Shown: piece after piece, positions 47,310-59,145 of the stretch
Position numbering within the stretch: the first letter of the stretch is position 1
Layout of the letters: the number at the start of each line of letters is the position of its first letter
Source: Hyperoplus lanceolatus
Taxonomy: Eukaryota; Chordata; Actinopteri; Uranoscopiformes; Ammodytidae
Reading direction: 5' to 3'
DNA: 64,000 nt
NCBI GenBank assembly: GCA_026929865.2
Contig: CM049414.1
Span: forward strand, 4,409,001-4,473,000
Position numbers and translations under genes: made by a program
The notes under the pieces: model-generated
Told to the model about the DNA's origin: nothing
Database searches by the model: none
The model's input: only the letters and a program-made list of their open reading frames with translations

Positions 47310-50300
47310 ATGTTCAAACGTTTCTTTCACCGCTTACTTTAAAAAAAAAGTCTATTTCGTGGTCGACAGGAACAAGGCTACTTTTGTCCGCGGATTTGGA
47401 TTATCAATTCCATCGTTAAGTGATTGGCCTATTAGCAGCCTACTGTAAGAAACATCAATGTAATGTGTGTTGGAGGGTGGTATTCTAAAACTAGAAGAGC
47501 TGCAGTCGTGTGATGAAACTATTTGATACAGCTGAAAGACCCAAATGAGAAGAATGAGTTGCCAGCAGTTAGTTTGAGAAAGTGAATGTAGGCTCTAATT
47601 CATGGCGTTTAGCAGAGGACGCACGCATCAGTGTCTGCACAGGGATAGAAGGAAGGATGTCTTTATGTCAATCTGAAACCAACTTCATGTGACAGTGGAG
47701 CCCCGCTGGGAAGCATTCACTGAACTTGATGGGAAGGTATTGCAGATGTGGAACGTAAGTAGTTACATAGCATACTGTAGCATAGGTTGCCTACTACTAC
47801 TGCAGGCCTACAGGTTTAAGGCACTTGTAGCCAACTTTACTTGAATATTTTCTTTTCATGCTACTTAATAGCCTACTACTATTCAGTGGAAAATATTTAA
47901 CTTTTCACTACAATGCATGTAGGGGCCCTATCTGATAACTTAAGTTGCTATTTAGGCTACTTTATCAGATATAGTGTAGGTAGTTTATAGGCCAACTGTA
48001 GTCTACAACCACAGATGAGATATTAGTCAGTTAATTGATAACTTGATTGACACAAATTAATTAGTGAATATTTTGATTAGGTATCTTTAATGGAAATAGG
48101 CCAAAAATGTCATTGTTCCAACTTTTCAAATCTGAGGATCTGATGCTTTTCATTATAAATGTTACCAAGCAAAACAATTAATCTACTAAAGAAGACGAGA
48201 AAAAACTGAATACTTTCAGATCCTCCACCACTAAGGCAGGTTTCCATTACGTTTGGCTAAATGTTTATCACACTGAAGAATAGACCGAAAGCAAATATCA
48301 CAGCAAAACTACAAGAAGTGTGACTGGGCTGCCAAATTGCATGATATATGACTCAATGTAGCATAGTATGTTGAGTAATGTCTAACTGAGTAACACGCAC
48401 GCACGCGCATACACACACACACACACACAAACAAACACACTTAACATTACTCTGAGGTCATCCTGTGGTTTTCCCGGGAATAGGAGTCTTAATACTTTAC
48501 AGTTACAAAATTCACACGTCAGCTATTTCCCCTAGTAGAGACTCTGGTTTGTTTGAATAAGCTACACTCAATGCACTACGATCGGATAACATTTACACAT
48601 TAAAAAAAATACATTAACAATTAACAGGGCTTGGTGTTGGTATTGCCCTTATCAGTACTTTATTTTATTTTTAAATTACCGTATTCATATATGTTTAGGC
48701 CTATAGATGAATCAGATTGATACATCAATGCTTTAAAGGAGAGGTTTTGCCTGAATAAAATGCACTGACGTTTTTAAAGTTTTCTGATTTGGTAGTTGGT
48801 ACTTGTATTGAGTTTCGACACTTGATTTCTGGCATTGTAAAGATGGATTTGACACTTTCTTTATGGATTAACCAACACTTTTTTCTATTAAATGAAAAAA
48901 AAAGACGATAAGAAAGGAAAGGAAGTAAGTCCTCACATTTGACCAGCTCGGAACCTGCACATATGTTTGGCATTTGTGTGTGTTACATTAGCAATACATT
49001 TTATTGTAGATAGATTGTTAATTTTTTGTGAAATGTCTGGGTATTAAAAATAAGTTGTCGTTTCAGCACTATTTTATGTACCGAAAGTATAACTAAATGT
49101 GAGACTGAATAAATGAAATATGATGTGGGCTTGTGGTCGATGGATATAGCTTTTTTAAGGGCAAACGCCAGTACACAGAGAGCAGGTCGGTCGATACCTG
49201 TTATATATTGCCAATATCACTTTATTGTTTTGTAGTTTTCTTGCATTTGATAAAACAAAACAACATAATAATAATAACAAATGAATAATTAAATGAACAT
49301 TAATTAAATAAATGTGGGGTTTAAATGTGCATTTTCTATGTGACTTGTTCTTCCCTTGTGTTGGCTCTGTAAAAAAGGTTCTTCTGGTTTTCAGTCCAGC
49401 GGTCTGTTATTATTATAATAGAACAAAAAAAACAAGTTAAGTTGGGTTAAAACATTTTTTCAAGCACTACCATTGCTCCACAGTAGCAACACTGAAGATG
49501 CTGACTGCATTGTCAGACATTATTGGTTTATTTTTTAAATTGGCCTTGTTAGCGCAAATATCGGTGGATTACAATTATCCCAAGATGGCAATAAATTAAT
49601 CACCCAAGTGAGTATGAGAATTCTACAGTGATGCTATGTTACATTAAATGTCTTCTGAGAGCACTTCAACATTCCTATTGAGTAGCACAGTCTGGACCTA
49701 CTAAAAGTCCTTACCAAAATGTTTCCATAGAGTTTTGTGAAACATTTTCAATTAGTCTCATTCAGTTCCAACAGAGCCCTGACCCTGCTCCAGCTCTTGT
49801 CTGATAGATGAGTCCAGCGTAGTTTCCATGGTTTTGTCTTGGCTAAAACATTGACCGTCCTCATGTTCAGCACAGAGGAATGTGACGCCTCATGAGCTCA
49901 CATTTCCAAAATTGACTTGAGTAGAGGAAAGGCAGCATATTCTCTCCCTGTCTGTCAGACACAGCACACACAATGGTACATGCACACAGTACATGCACAC
50001 ACTGACACAATGGACTCCAGTCTAGACGCAAGTTTAAAACACCAGCAAAGCGTTTTCCACACCTGGCCTTTGCCAAGAAGAGCTCCGCTAAGGTCATGGA
50101 ATGAACGGCCATTTTCAGAGCAGAGAGGGTTTGGTTTTGGGTTGGAGGTTGTTTCGAGTCGCCCAACGGGCACATTTCTAACCTCCAGGCCTGCTGCTCG
50201 TCTGGCCATCTGTGTGACAAGACAAGACATGCCCGACAATACATGTTGGGAAGTGAAGCGCTGATACAACCTCCAGATTTGGCTAATTCCTGCCTGGATA

Positions 50301-51109
50301 TAATTAGCAAATATTTGAGCCAACCCACAGGCATGAAAAAGCATTATTTGATTAAAGGATTGCCCAAGGAAAAGCACTTATTCAGTAGCGGAACACAGTA
50401 ATATTGGTCAGATTTTAACATTTCTGAATGTCGGTGAATTCAGCCCAATAAGGCTTCAGCCTTTAAGTAAAAATAGCTCCAAAGTTAGCGCTTCTTTTTA
50501 TTGGAAATTGCGCTTCTTTTCAGGGACTTTGTGCAATAAATCCATACTGTTACATCGATTATTGATATTCTTTTTTGTCCTAGTTGATATATTATCGATT
50601 GTTTACTGCTGTAGCTTGGATGCTAATGCGTATTAGCTTTCTCATGAGGCTCTGGAAGAGTATTTCGACCAATCAGAGGTTTGTTTATGTCTGTCCACCA
50701 ATGGAGGGCTATTCTTATTGCCCAGTTGTTAATGGCTTGAATGTGCATTACAGGCTAGATGTCATACAGGGTTTATTTGACAATAAGTCCAGGCAGACTA
50801 AAAATGCTTGAAAATATCTGAAGGCTCAGAGGGTTAAGACAGAAGGTTTTAACGTACTATCTGGAAGAAATTAGAATTTGGAAGAAATGTAAACTATGTT
50901 TAAAGGTTGTAACAACCATGACCCCCTATATCATGGCTCGGTACTAGGTATTACTTCTTGACGGTGCTGCTCAATAATGGCCTCCATCAGTATGGTAAGC
51001 CTGCATCATCAGGACTACAGCTGTATCTAATTATTCAAGGAATGCTGGGCTTTTGTTCGAAAAATAGGTTGTGCAGAATCTGGGCCGGCTTTCTCAAATC
51101 CTTCTCTTC

Positions 51110-51112
<3 letters not shown>
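47310..51112 (+). other. dse: Probable dse 5' intron
   Basis: No coding exon recognised. A fragment with CACTTGTAGCCAACTTTACT and TGAATATTTTCTTTTCATGC at 47815-47900 belongs to the repeat family at 34658. A (CA)n tract stands at 48410-48430. The stretch 49860-50400 is GC-richer and open in three frames, yet without domain; it could be a conserved regulatory block. Confidence 0.45.

Positions 51113-51161
<49 letters not shown>
51113..51161 (+). promoter_or_regulatory. dse: CT microsatellite acting as splice-acceptor tract of the dse coding exon
   Basis: An uninterrupted (CT)n of about 23 units ends in CTCTCAG, the acceptor of the dse exon (exon starts 51162). The repeat is the polypyrimidine tract itself. 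Confidence 0.85.
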
Positions 51162-51162
<1 letters not shown>

Positions 51163-51172
51163 TCCTTCGGCG

Positions 51173-51193
51173 ATGCCACAGTGCCCTGTCTGA
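51173..51193 (+). promoter_or_regulatory. dse: Upstream open reading frame before the dse start
   Basis: ATG at 51173 opens a six-codon frame (MPQCPV) ending at TGA 51191-51193, seven bases before the dse ATG. A second upstream ATG at 51193-51195 opens MRP and stops at 51202-51204, overlapping the main start out of frame. Both could lower translation of dse. Confidence 0.5.
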
Positions 51194-51200
51194 TGAGACC

Positions 51201-51625
51201 ATGAGGACCTGCACCCGCGGGGCCCCCACAGTCTTCTTCCTAAGTGTGCTGTGGCCCCTGCTGGCCCCGGTGCTGCTGGCCCAGGAGGTAGACCCAAGCG
51301 GAGGGATCCCCTTCATGGGAGGGAACTACAATGGCCATCCCATGCTGTACTTCAGCCAGGGGGAGGTGGAGGAGCTGCAGTACGGGGCGTCGGGGACCCA
51401 CATGGACATGGCCAAGAGGATCCGCGAGGCTGGAGAGACCATGCTGGAGCACCCAGAGGAGTACCTGCCCCCCTGGAGCCCCGCAGAGTACAGCGCCCGC
51501 TGGAACGAGGTGTACGGGAACAACCTGGGTGTGCTCTCCATCTTCTGCCTGCTCTACCCACACAGGGCCGGGGCCCTCGACCTGGCCAAGGACTACATGG
51601 AGAGGATGGCGGCTCAGCCTAGTTG
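51201..51625 (+). CDS. dse: dse first coding exon (dermatan-sulfate epimerase N-terminus)
   Basis: DSE converts D-glucuronate to L-iduronate in chondroitin sulfate, making dermatan sulfate in the ER/Golgi lumen. This exon gives the first ~142 of roughly 950 residues. It starts MRTCTRGAPTVFFLSVLWPL, a signal peptide (human MRTHTRGAPSVFF), then HPMLYFSQGEVEELQYGASG, EYLPPWSPAEYSARWNEVYG, NNLGVLSIFCLLYPHR and AKDYMERMAAQPSW. These blocks match human DSE closely; catalytic residues are encoded further on, outside the window. The ATG at 51201 has A at -3 and is preceded in the exon by 39 bases of leader. The donor TTG|GTACAT splits the Trp codon of PSW, exactly where human continues LVKDAPW. An in-frame extension upstream of the ATG would read through the CT repeat and is intronic. 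Confidence 0.96.
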
Positions 51626-51959
51626 GTACATTTTCTGTATTTTTTTTATATTATTTTTGTCTGTTGCATTTGACATAATCAGTATGTTTATGTGACGTTA
51701 GAGAAAGTTGATTTATTGTGTTAGTGTGACTGAAAACTGAAAAAAAAAAAACTTGTTAACCGTTGGCCGCTCGTTATGTAATAGGTCAACCGGCAAAGGG
51801 TCAAATGCTAACAAGCTGAAAGTGGCTGAAAAAGAGGGGCTTATCGCCACCTATCGTAGTCGAGTTGGACAAACTTTAGTCAATTACTTGATTCCCTTCC
51901 CTTGCTTGTATACTGGGACAAGGACAGTAGTCCAATTTGAAAATCCGAAAGAAAATCCA

Positions 51960-52160
51960 GTGTTATTACAATGCCTAGGCTCTTTAAACTGGTATGTAAA
52001 CAAAGGATATATAAACAAAGGGGCCCACCTAGCTAGCAACATACCTGTTTACAGAGCCTAAGGTGTGTATTACATAACACTGGATTTTTTTTACGGACTG
52101 GTAACGGATCGAGGTGATTTTCACTGATTTTCCATTCTCCAGAATTACTTACACCACCTT
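51960..52160. mobile_element. Harbinger-type MITE, partial copy
   Basis: AATCCAGTGTTATTACAATG on the left and ATAACACTGGATTTTTTTTA on the right form internal inverted arms. AGCTAGCAACATACCTGTTT and CAGAGCCTAAG are shared with the copy at 52331, and the right end CACCACCTT|TAA resembles its terminus. The left terminus is lost. Confidence 0.6.
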
Positions 52161-52330
52161 TAAGTGTGCATGTAAATGTACTGAATGAGATTTGAGGCCA
52201 CAGTTTGCTTATTGTGAAGGAAATCAAACCCCTCTCCTTAAAGGATTTCCTTCCTTTTTTCAGTTTTTCTCTTGACAGAGAAAAACTAGAAATGCTTTCC
52301 CACCCCTAAAAATGCATCAACAGGGTACTA

Positions 52331-52628
52331 AAGGTGGAGTCAGTGATTTAAAATCTGTGAATATCTCCTCATAATCCGCTACCTACTATGTGTGCGCTGG
52401 AAATACACAGTTTAGGCTCTGTAATCTGAACAAAGGGTATGTGAAAAAAAGGGGCAGACTGTAGCTAGCAACATGCCAGTTAACAGAGCCTAGGCGGTGT
52501 ACTATCAACACTAGATTTCTTTTTAGTGCACACACAGTATGCACAGGTATATCAGATCGTAAGGAGGTATTCACTGATTTTGACAAAGTGATTTTGACTA
52601 TTGTCTCAAGAATGTTTGACTCCACCTT
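52331..52628. mobile_element. PIF/Harbinger-type MITE, copy 2
   Basis: AAGGTGGAGTCAGTGATTT at the left and TTTGACTCCACCTT at the right are the same termini as at 10015-10328. The body shares GTGTGCGCTG, AACACTAGATTTCTT, GTGCACACACAG and TATTCACTGATTTTGAC. The flanking trinucleotides (CTA, TAA) are no longer identical. Confidence 0.78.
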
Positions 52629-53257
52629 TAATATGAAATCCCTTCCCCCTCAGCATCATCTCATGTTACTCTGCTCAAAATGCATTGAGGTCCGATAAGT
52701 CTGTGGTCCAGGAAATATGTTTGGCAGCTGTTTGCTGAATGGGATCCCCCAAAGGAGGGAAATGAAATGTTCGGATGTGAGTGAGCTGAATAACACACTG
52801 CAGTTAGTGACCTGGGTTCAGGGTCCAGATGACTCCATTATGCTCTAACCAGGCTTCCATAGACCCCTTAGTAGTCTTTCATTCAGTGTATTGTAAAGAT
52901 GATTAGAATGAACAATATAAATAATATATACAGTATGTGCGCACATAACTAAGTTTTTTATTTTTTCTTCGAACAATCTGCCTTTGATTTTCTGATTTTT
53001 TATAACTCATTTCATTGTTCATTTAAGATTTCACCTGTTTGTCTTTGGACAGACTGTTTTGAGCACTTTTCCAGTTGCCTTCTTTCAAGCAGTTTCCACT
53101 GCCTCCTGGTATGTGAAGCTAGACACCTCTGGTCCATTGATTGAGATCAACATAAGATGTCTAGCAGCAGAGTTTACGTTAGCATACTCGCCTAATGCAC
53201 CTAAATTGGATGAATAACAAAATTGTTTCATTTATTTAATAAAGCAGCACCTGCTAT

Positions 53258-54212
53258 TAGAGATGAGCCGAATATGTATTCGGATAATAAGTTAGATACG
53301 GATACGGATAATTTCCAAATAGTCTAGGTCAGCCTTGTAGACTGTTAGGAGACACTTAGGTCAGCTAGATAAAGTCTCCTCTCCTTCTACTCCAGAATGT
53401 TATGGTTCACTGTGTTCAGTTCTGAACCAAAACATTGGTACGCTTGGTGCCCGAGCCGAGGAGGGGTTAGAGATGGCGCAAGGTTAATACACAGCTCTAA
53501 GAATGAGTTTGTCAGAATTGAAGTGCAAGTCACGAGAGTTGCAGTCCGGTTCTCCTTGGCCAAGTCTGTAATAAATATTGCTTCATAATTCATCCAAGTC
53601 TCCTGAAATATTCTTCCACCTGAGTTGACCTCCAACCTTAACAGAACTTCCTTCACACTTAGGACCTGCACTTTTTCAGCTGTCAATCAATGCGTAGACG
53701 CCTAGGCCTACTTCAGGACCCATACAATAAAATTGGAAACTGCATACTTGACACATTAAAATCACATATGGCTTTGTGGAAAGATATTATTTAGGGTTTA
53801 TGAGATTGGCACATACATTGAATCAGATTGTTCCTAAATTTTAGTTTAGTAAAACAAAAGTAAAAAAAAGAGGGAGAGATAGAGATAAAAAGAAAATCAT
53901 GAAATACAGCTGTAGCCTACATTTTTTTTCCAGTTTCAGATTTTTTAATTTCCCCCAGTTAAAGGGTGTTCCTAGTTTAGTTAAAAGTAAAACACTGGCC
54001 CTCAACAGTGACTATGCACAGATGTGGGCTGTTATTTATCAATATTTTCATTCCCTGAATTTCTTTTTATTCTGACAACAAATTTAGAACTTTATGATTG
54101 CTCCACTGTATCTTATGCGACACAACGTTTAACGTTTACCAACTCCGTTATCAAAGTTTTTTTGTGGCAAGTAAGAATGTTTCCACTCACTTATTAGTAA
54201 ATGAGGGGCAAT

Positions 54213-54251
<39 letters not shown>

Positions 54252-54514
54252 AAAGGTAGAAATATATCTGACTTTTTGACTTATATGTCAATATTAAATC
54301 AATTTGATGCTTTGAAGGGACAACAATTGCATTGACAATGAATATTAGTTTAGAAAATCAACTAAGTTGTGACTTCCTTTAATGTAGGCTAATGTAAAAG
54401 AAACATCCGGTATATGCCACGCCCACTTCTTGTTGTGTATCCGGATACAGATACAGATCATTTTGTTGGTTGAACAGATACAGATACAGATAATGACGTC
54501 TCCGCACACCCCTA
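53258..54514. mobile_element. hAT-type element with 8-bp target duplication
   Basis: Left end TAGAGATGAGCCGAATATGT, right end CGCACACCCCTA. The complement of the right end, TAGGGGTGTGCGGAG, fits the left at about 10 of 15 positions. The flanks CCTGCTAT (53250-53257) and CCTGTTAT (54515-54522) agree in 7 of 8 bases, which supports the limits. GGATACGGATA repeats near the left and CAGATACAGATA repeats near the right are subterminal. A (GA)n tract stands at 54217-54248. No transposase is readable. Confidence 0.7.
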
Positions 54515-55154
54515 CCTGTTATATACAGTATTTGAAAAAATATTCAAGAGAATTCAAGGAATTATCACCCTTCATTAATTTCCCAGAATGGTAGGGGAAA
54601 CACTGCCGTGGATCTTGATTGGGAATCAAAATGAATGCAAAGAAAGTTAGTTTGTGAACTTTACTTTTAAATCTAGTGCAATGAGCCTCAGGTAACACAA
54701 TGTCTACTTGCAAAAAAGCGTGCCTTGCCTAAACAGAAAATAAATGCTTCAACAACAGTTAGGAGGTAGAGGTATATTCACAAAAAACAATAGAGTGTAT
54801 CAGTTTAAACAAATAGAAAACAGACCTTGAATGCAGTTTTTTACAACTCAAATACTGAGTTAGCGTTTTCAGCAACGAAACATCCTCACCATACTTATAT
54901 CTCTGAGAAGAACAATCAGCAAGTCAGCTGAATCCAGCCATTCAGTCCATGTGTGGACAATCCTCAGGCATCAGCCATCACTATTGCTTCCTTATTTCCC
55001 TAACAATTGTATTAAGTTCAATGAACATTAGTTCTGCCCTCACAATTGCAAAGTGTCTGAGAAGTGGATTAGAGCCATTCACGACTCTTGTAGAATGGTC
55101 GCATTCAGCTTTGGGGCCTACGGTAACTCTCCGCTGTTCATTCACATATAATCA

Positions 55155-55156
<2 letters not shown>

Positions 55157-55250
<94 letters not shown>
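55157..55250 (+). repeat. (TG)n microsatellite
   Basis: 47 uninterrupted TG units, the longest simple repeat of the window. Open frames through it encode only alternating Cys and Val and are not genes. Confidence 0.98.
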
Positions 55251-55251
<1 letters not shown>

Positions 55252-56182
55252 CATGTACGTTTATACAGTTGCAATCAAAATTATTCAATCCCCCATTGCA
55301 AATAAGGTTTATTGGCATCATTTACTAACTTTAAGCTGTTTGCAATAAATAAATGAAGAAAGAACAATTCAAATAGCTCAACATAACTAATATAACTTCA
55401 GTGTTTTTTCCTAATATAACAACACTTTAAGTGACTTCTACAGTCGCAAAATGATATAAGTGTTAGTAGAGCACCATTTTCCTTTCATGATTGCTACAAA
55501 CGTGATGCATAGCCAATCACCATCTTCTGGCATTAATAATCTGCGTCTGACTTATTTTTCGTCAACCGTGTTAACCAGGGGTGTGCACGTGTACATGTGT
55601 ACCCGTGTAGTAAATCATAACCGTTTAGGAAAAATCAATCAACGTAAACCGTTTTTTTCTTTTTTTCTTCAAATTAAAATTTTTATTTTTTTCAAAGTTT
55701 TTAAATATGTTATGCAGACCAGCATTTATTGATTTTACATCACTAATAAACTAATTGGGGAGGATAAAAGCTAGTCTGCCCAATATGTCCAGTGTTTCCC
55801 GCAGGATTTTTTTAGGCAGCGGTGCTCTGGTCCCCGAACCCTCTAGGGGGTCCGGGGGCATGCCCCCCCGGCCAAATTTTTTTTGTACCCTGTACAGTGG
55901 AATCCATGAATCTGGTGCATTTTGAGAGGCGAATATGCACTTGAATCTTATTCACACAGTCCTGTGTATTACTGTAGATAGGATTATTGGTGTTGTAACT
56001 TTGTGTCTTCATTTACAGATTGACATTTTTGTATAGAAATTAATATTTAAACAAAAAATGCCACAACGCAAAAATAATTTTGCACAATTTATTTACAGAT
56101 TTTTGCCTAAAGCTTAAAAACTAAACGTGGTTGCTATGCCCAAAGCATCACAACCTCTTACTTTTGTAACCATGCCCTAATA

Positions 56183-57583
56183 CAGTTTTTCACAATTGCT
56201 TAAACACATTTCCTGATAGACTACCTCACTTTTTCAAAACCCTAAACCCAAATTCCAAAACTCAAACACAAAATGCAAAATCCTTCACTTCTCTTGCAAA
56301 AGCACAATTTACCCTCAAAACAGTGTTAACTCTTCACTAAATGGTGTTTTCTTTTCAAATGACAAACACATACATCATATGACTAGACATTTCTAGCACT
56401 CATTGAACACTGGTGTGCAGAATGGAAAACACTATAGTATAAATGCAAAACACTATATGAATGATTTATCAGTAGAATTATGCCTTTGCATGTTCATACA
56501 CTTTCACCTACAGTAACAAAAAATACTTTACGGTTTTTGCCAAATAACACACATTATGCAGAATAGTTTATTTTGCCATTTCAAACAAACACAATGAATA
56601 GGTAGGACTGCAGTTCAAGCAATTCAGTGTGTCATCATAAAATAAGAAACAACAGTAGAATAAAAAAAACAGTGTTGTAAGGAATTGGGTGGTTGGATTA
56701 TGAATCCTTTTATGGATACCGCCTCCTGTTTGCATCTGGCCACATCGCCTCATCAACATCACACTCAATTTCATCCTTTGAGAAGCAACAGGGAAATGAT
56801 CACCTGATATCCAGTCTAAATCTCCTAATTATGGAGCGACTCAGGTTGGGCTGCACTCTGTCCAGGCTCCCTCATTGATAGGCCATGATCTAACATAGTC
56901 CACTATGGTGTCCCTGTTGTATGTGTCTCCGTCTGTTGCCTTATTTGTCCTCGTCCTCCTGTCGCTCTCTCTCCTCCTCTTCCCCTGACTCTTACTGTCT
57001 CAAAAAGGAGCTGAGCTCACCTGGGGTCTATTTGTAGTGCTAAGGTTTAGACTGATTGGTATTCAATTAGTTTAATTTTTTTTCAAGGAGTATGTTGGAG
57101 AATTTCAAACACAGCGCAAAGCATTTATCGTGTTTGTAGGGTTGGAGCTTTGGTTTAGAGCATGGTTACAAAAGTTAGAGGTTGTGATGCTGTGGTCATA
57201 GCAGTCACTTTTAGTGTTTACAGTATTCGGCAAAAACTGTATTTGTACCAAAATGTGCTGTCTACTGTAAATCACAGCAAACAGGAGCTCATCTCTGACC
57301 CTTCTATAGCTAACTGCATAAAAGCCTTTTGAGTTTAGAAATGTGATTGGCAGTGTGTTCTGTGTGAATACCAAGAGAGAGAATTCAGGAAGAGTGTGCA
57401 ATATATAGAAAATTGTGTGTAATGTTGTGAAAAATGTGTGTTCTGGAAAGGGAATATGAGTCTAAGGCAGGAAATGTGTTTGGAGTTCAGCAGAATTGGT
57501 TAAGCAGTTGGTAAATTAGTTACAGATTGTGCACATTGTGTCTGATGTTCCAAAAAATGTGTTTAAACAATTGTGAAAAACTG
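56183..57583 (-). mobile_element. Mariner-like element nested in the hAT element
   Basis: CAGTTTTTCACAATTGCTTA and TAAACAATTGTGAAAAACTG are inverted ends over more than 25 bases, each with TA directly outside (56181-56182 and 57584-57585). TA targets define the Tc1/mariner superfamily. A transposase remnant lies on the minus strand at 56710-56799. Confidence 0.83.
56710..56799 (-). pseudogene. Mariner-like transposase C-terminal remnant
   Basis: Minus-strand frame reads FPCCFSKDEIECDVDEAMWP followed by DANRRRYP and a stop at 56710-56712. The RFFPRC-x-x-x-xIxCDVDE-xWPD-x-xRR pattern is the C-terminal signature of a widespread fish mariner-like transposase. Upstream the frame is broken by stops, so the copy is dead. 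Confidence 0.7.
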
Positions 57584-58711
57584 TAAGTGCTTTGCACTGT
57601 TTGAAATTCTCCAACACACTTCTTTCAAAACACTACACACTGTTTTTTACATAGGACACATTGTTCAAAAATGTAATCTCCTGCAATCATGGGCAAAACA
57701 CCTCTCAGGATCTACCACTGCACCCTCTCTCTTGTTCTCATTGCTTCTCTGTCACTTCTCTTTCCTCCCTTACTTGGTCTACCTGTATTTTCTTTAATAA
57801 ACTTGAGCACAACAACAAGTAAGAAATGCTAGAAATCTTATTTGTTTCCTTCAAATTACCCTATATACATGTATTTGTAATGTTCAAATAATATCACCTT
57901 GCATTATGCATTCAAGTCCAAAAGAAAATTCTCATTAGCTTGAAAATTTGCTTCCCTAATTTGCTTTACTAACCTCAGCTCCTCCATTGTCCCCGTCTGC
58001 CTTTCTTTTTCTAATCACCCAGCTTTTTAGACTAATCTGCAAATGTAATATATATTATTTAACTATGTATATATACATTGTGCACAGTGCATCCCTTAAG
58101 AGCTTGTACCAGCCTTTTGACCTCTGAGCCCTAAGCCATTTTTGAGATGTTTTGGTTCGCCTGGATTTATTCTCTTATTAAGATTGCATTCATCACCCCT
58201 ATAATGCATAGCTGTCAAGCTATCATTTATTTGGGTCACAACCTGGACTATCAGAATATTTGTGCTGCAGTGATGTCGTTTGAATGTAGGAAATTATCAA
58301 TTAGACAGTAAAAAAAGCAAAAAATATCTCACAATTATTTATTGATATGACACAAAAAGGCACATTGATTACGCTTGTTATTGCTTAAAACACTTCTTCT
58401 TAGTCTTGGGAGTCAAAAAGTGATGAGAAAATTCTAAAATAAGTTATACTTAATAGAAACTATTCATGCTCTTTTAAAAAGTCCATAGGCTTTTTCCCTG
58501 CATTTATGCTAATGACCACATGCTTACAGGCGATTAGCATAAATCCCTAACTAAAATACGCGATGAAAACGGATTTTATATGGCAATAAAGAACAACATC
58601 GGATCTAACAGTATGGATTCATTTTTCAAAGTTCCCGAAAATTCCTAGGCTACAAGCTCCTGACTGGATATAAGCTCCTGTAAAGGCTATGAGTGATCCA
58701 AAAAGAGCGAC

Positions 58712-58748
<37 letters not shown>

Positions 58749-59145
58749 AATGTAGTCTACTAGAGGAAAAACGGAACGGAGGTTGCGGTTTACAGATAAA
58801 ATAAATGTAGCGACACATTTTAGCAACTTACACACTCTCTCTCTCTCTTTCCTTCTTTCTTTGCTCTTCCGCTTCACTCGCTGCTAGAATCAATGTAACT
58901 TTACAACCGTGTACTACTGCCAACAACTGCCACACTCGCTGTTAGGTTATTTTTCTTCTTTGATGTTGGCTACGTGATGATGTGCCGCATGCTGCGCAAT
59001 TTACGTTACGCGCTGCCCATTTTCTAAAAGGAGCTACGTACCAAAAAAAAAAAATAGAAAATGAGGAGCAGAAGGATTTTTATAGCAGCGGCGGAGAAAA
59101 TACAGCAGCGGCGGCGCCTCCTGTGTAAACGTGCGGGAAACACTA

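Larger units (their letters stand above)
55790..59145. mobile_element. hAT-type element interrupted by a mariner-like element
   Basis: Left end CAGTGTTTCCCGCAGGATTT, right end CGTGCGGGAAACACTA; 13 of 14 terminal bases are complementary. Next to the ends GGCAGCGGTG (left) and CAGCGGCGGCGCC (right) also pair. The flanks AATATGTC and AATGTC agree if two bases were lost on the right. The C-rich CCCTCTAGGGGGTCCGGGGG block after the left end is usual for this fish hAT group. A (CA)n tract stands at 58711-58749. No hAT transposase is left. Confidence 0.65.

Noticed and set aside
49867-50377. Frames of 155 and 140 codons on the minus strand and 115 on the plus strand
   Set aside because: Three mutually overlapping frames, no domain, no splice-consistent exon structure. 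Kept only as a possible regulatory block.
50958-51200. Apparent N-terminal extension of the dse frame
   Set aside because: It reads through the CT repeat and the acceptor AG; the human protein starts at the equivalent of the ATG at 51201 with a signal peptide.
51240-51678. Four other long frames over the dse exon
   Set aside because: They are shadows caused by the high GC content of the exon; only the frame from 51201 matches DSE.
54949-55348. Frames of 62 and 100 codons through the TG repeat
   Set aside because: They encode alternating Cys and Val from the microsatellite and have no other support.
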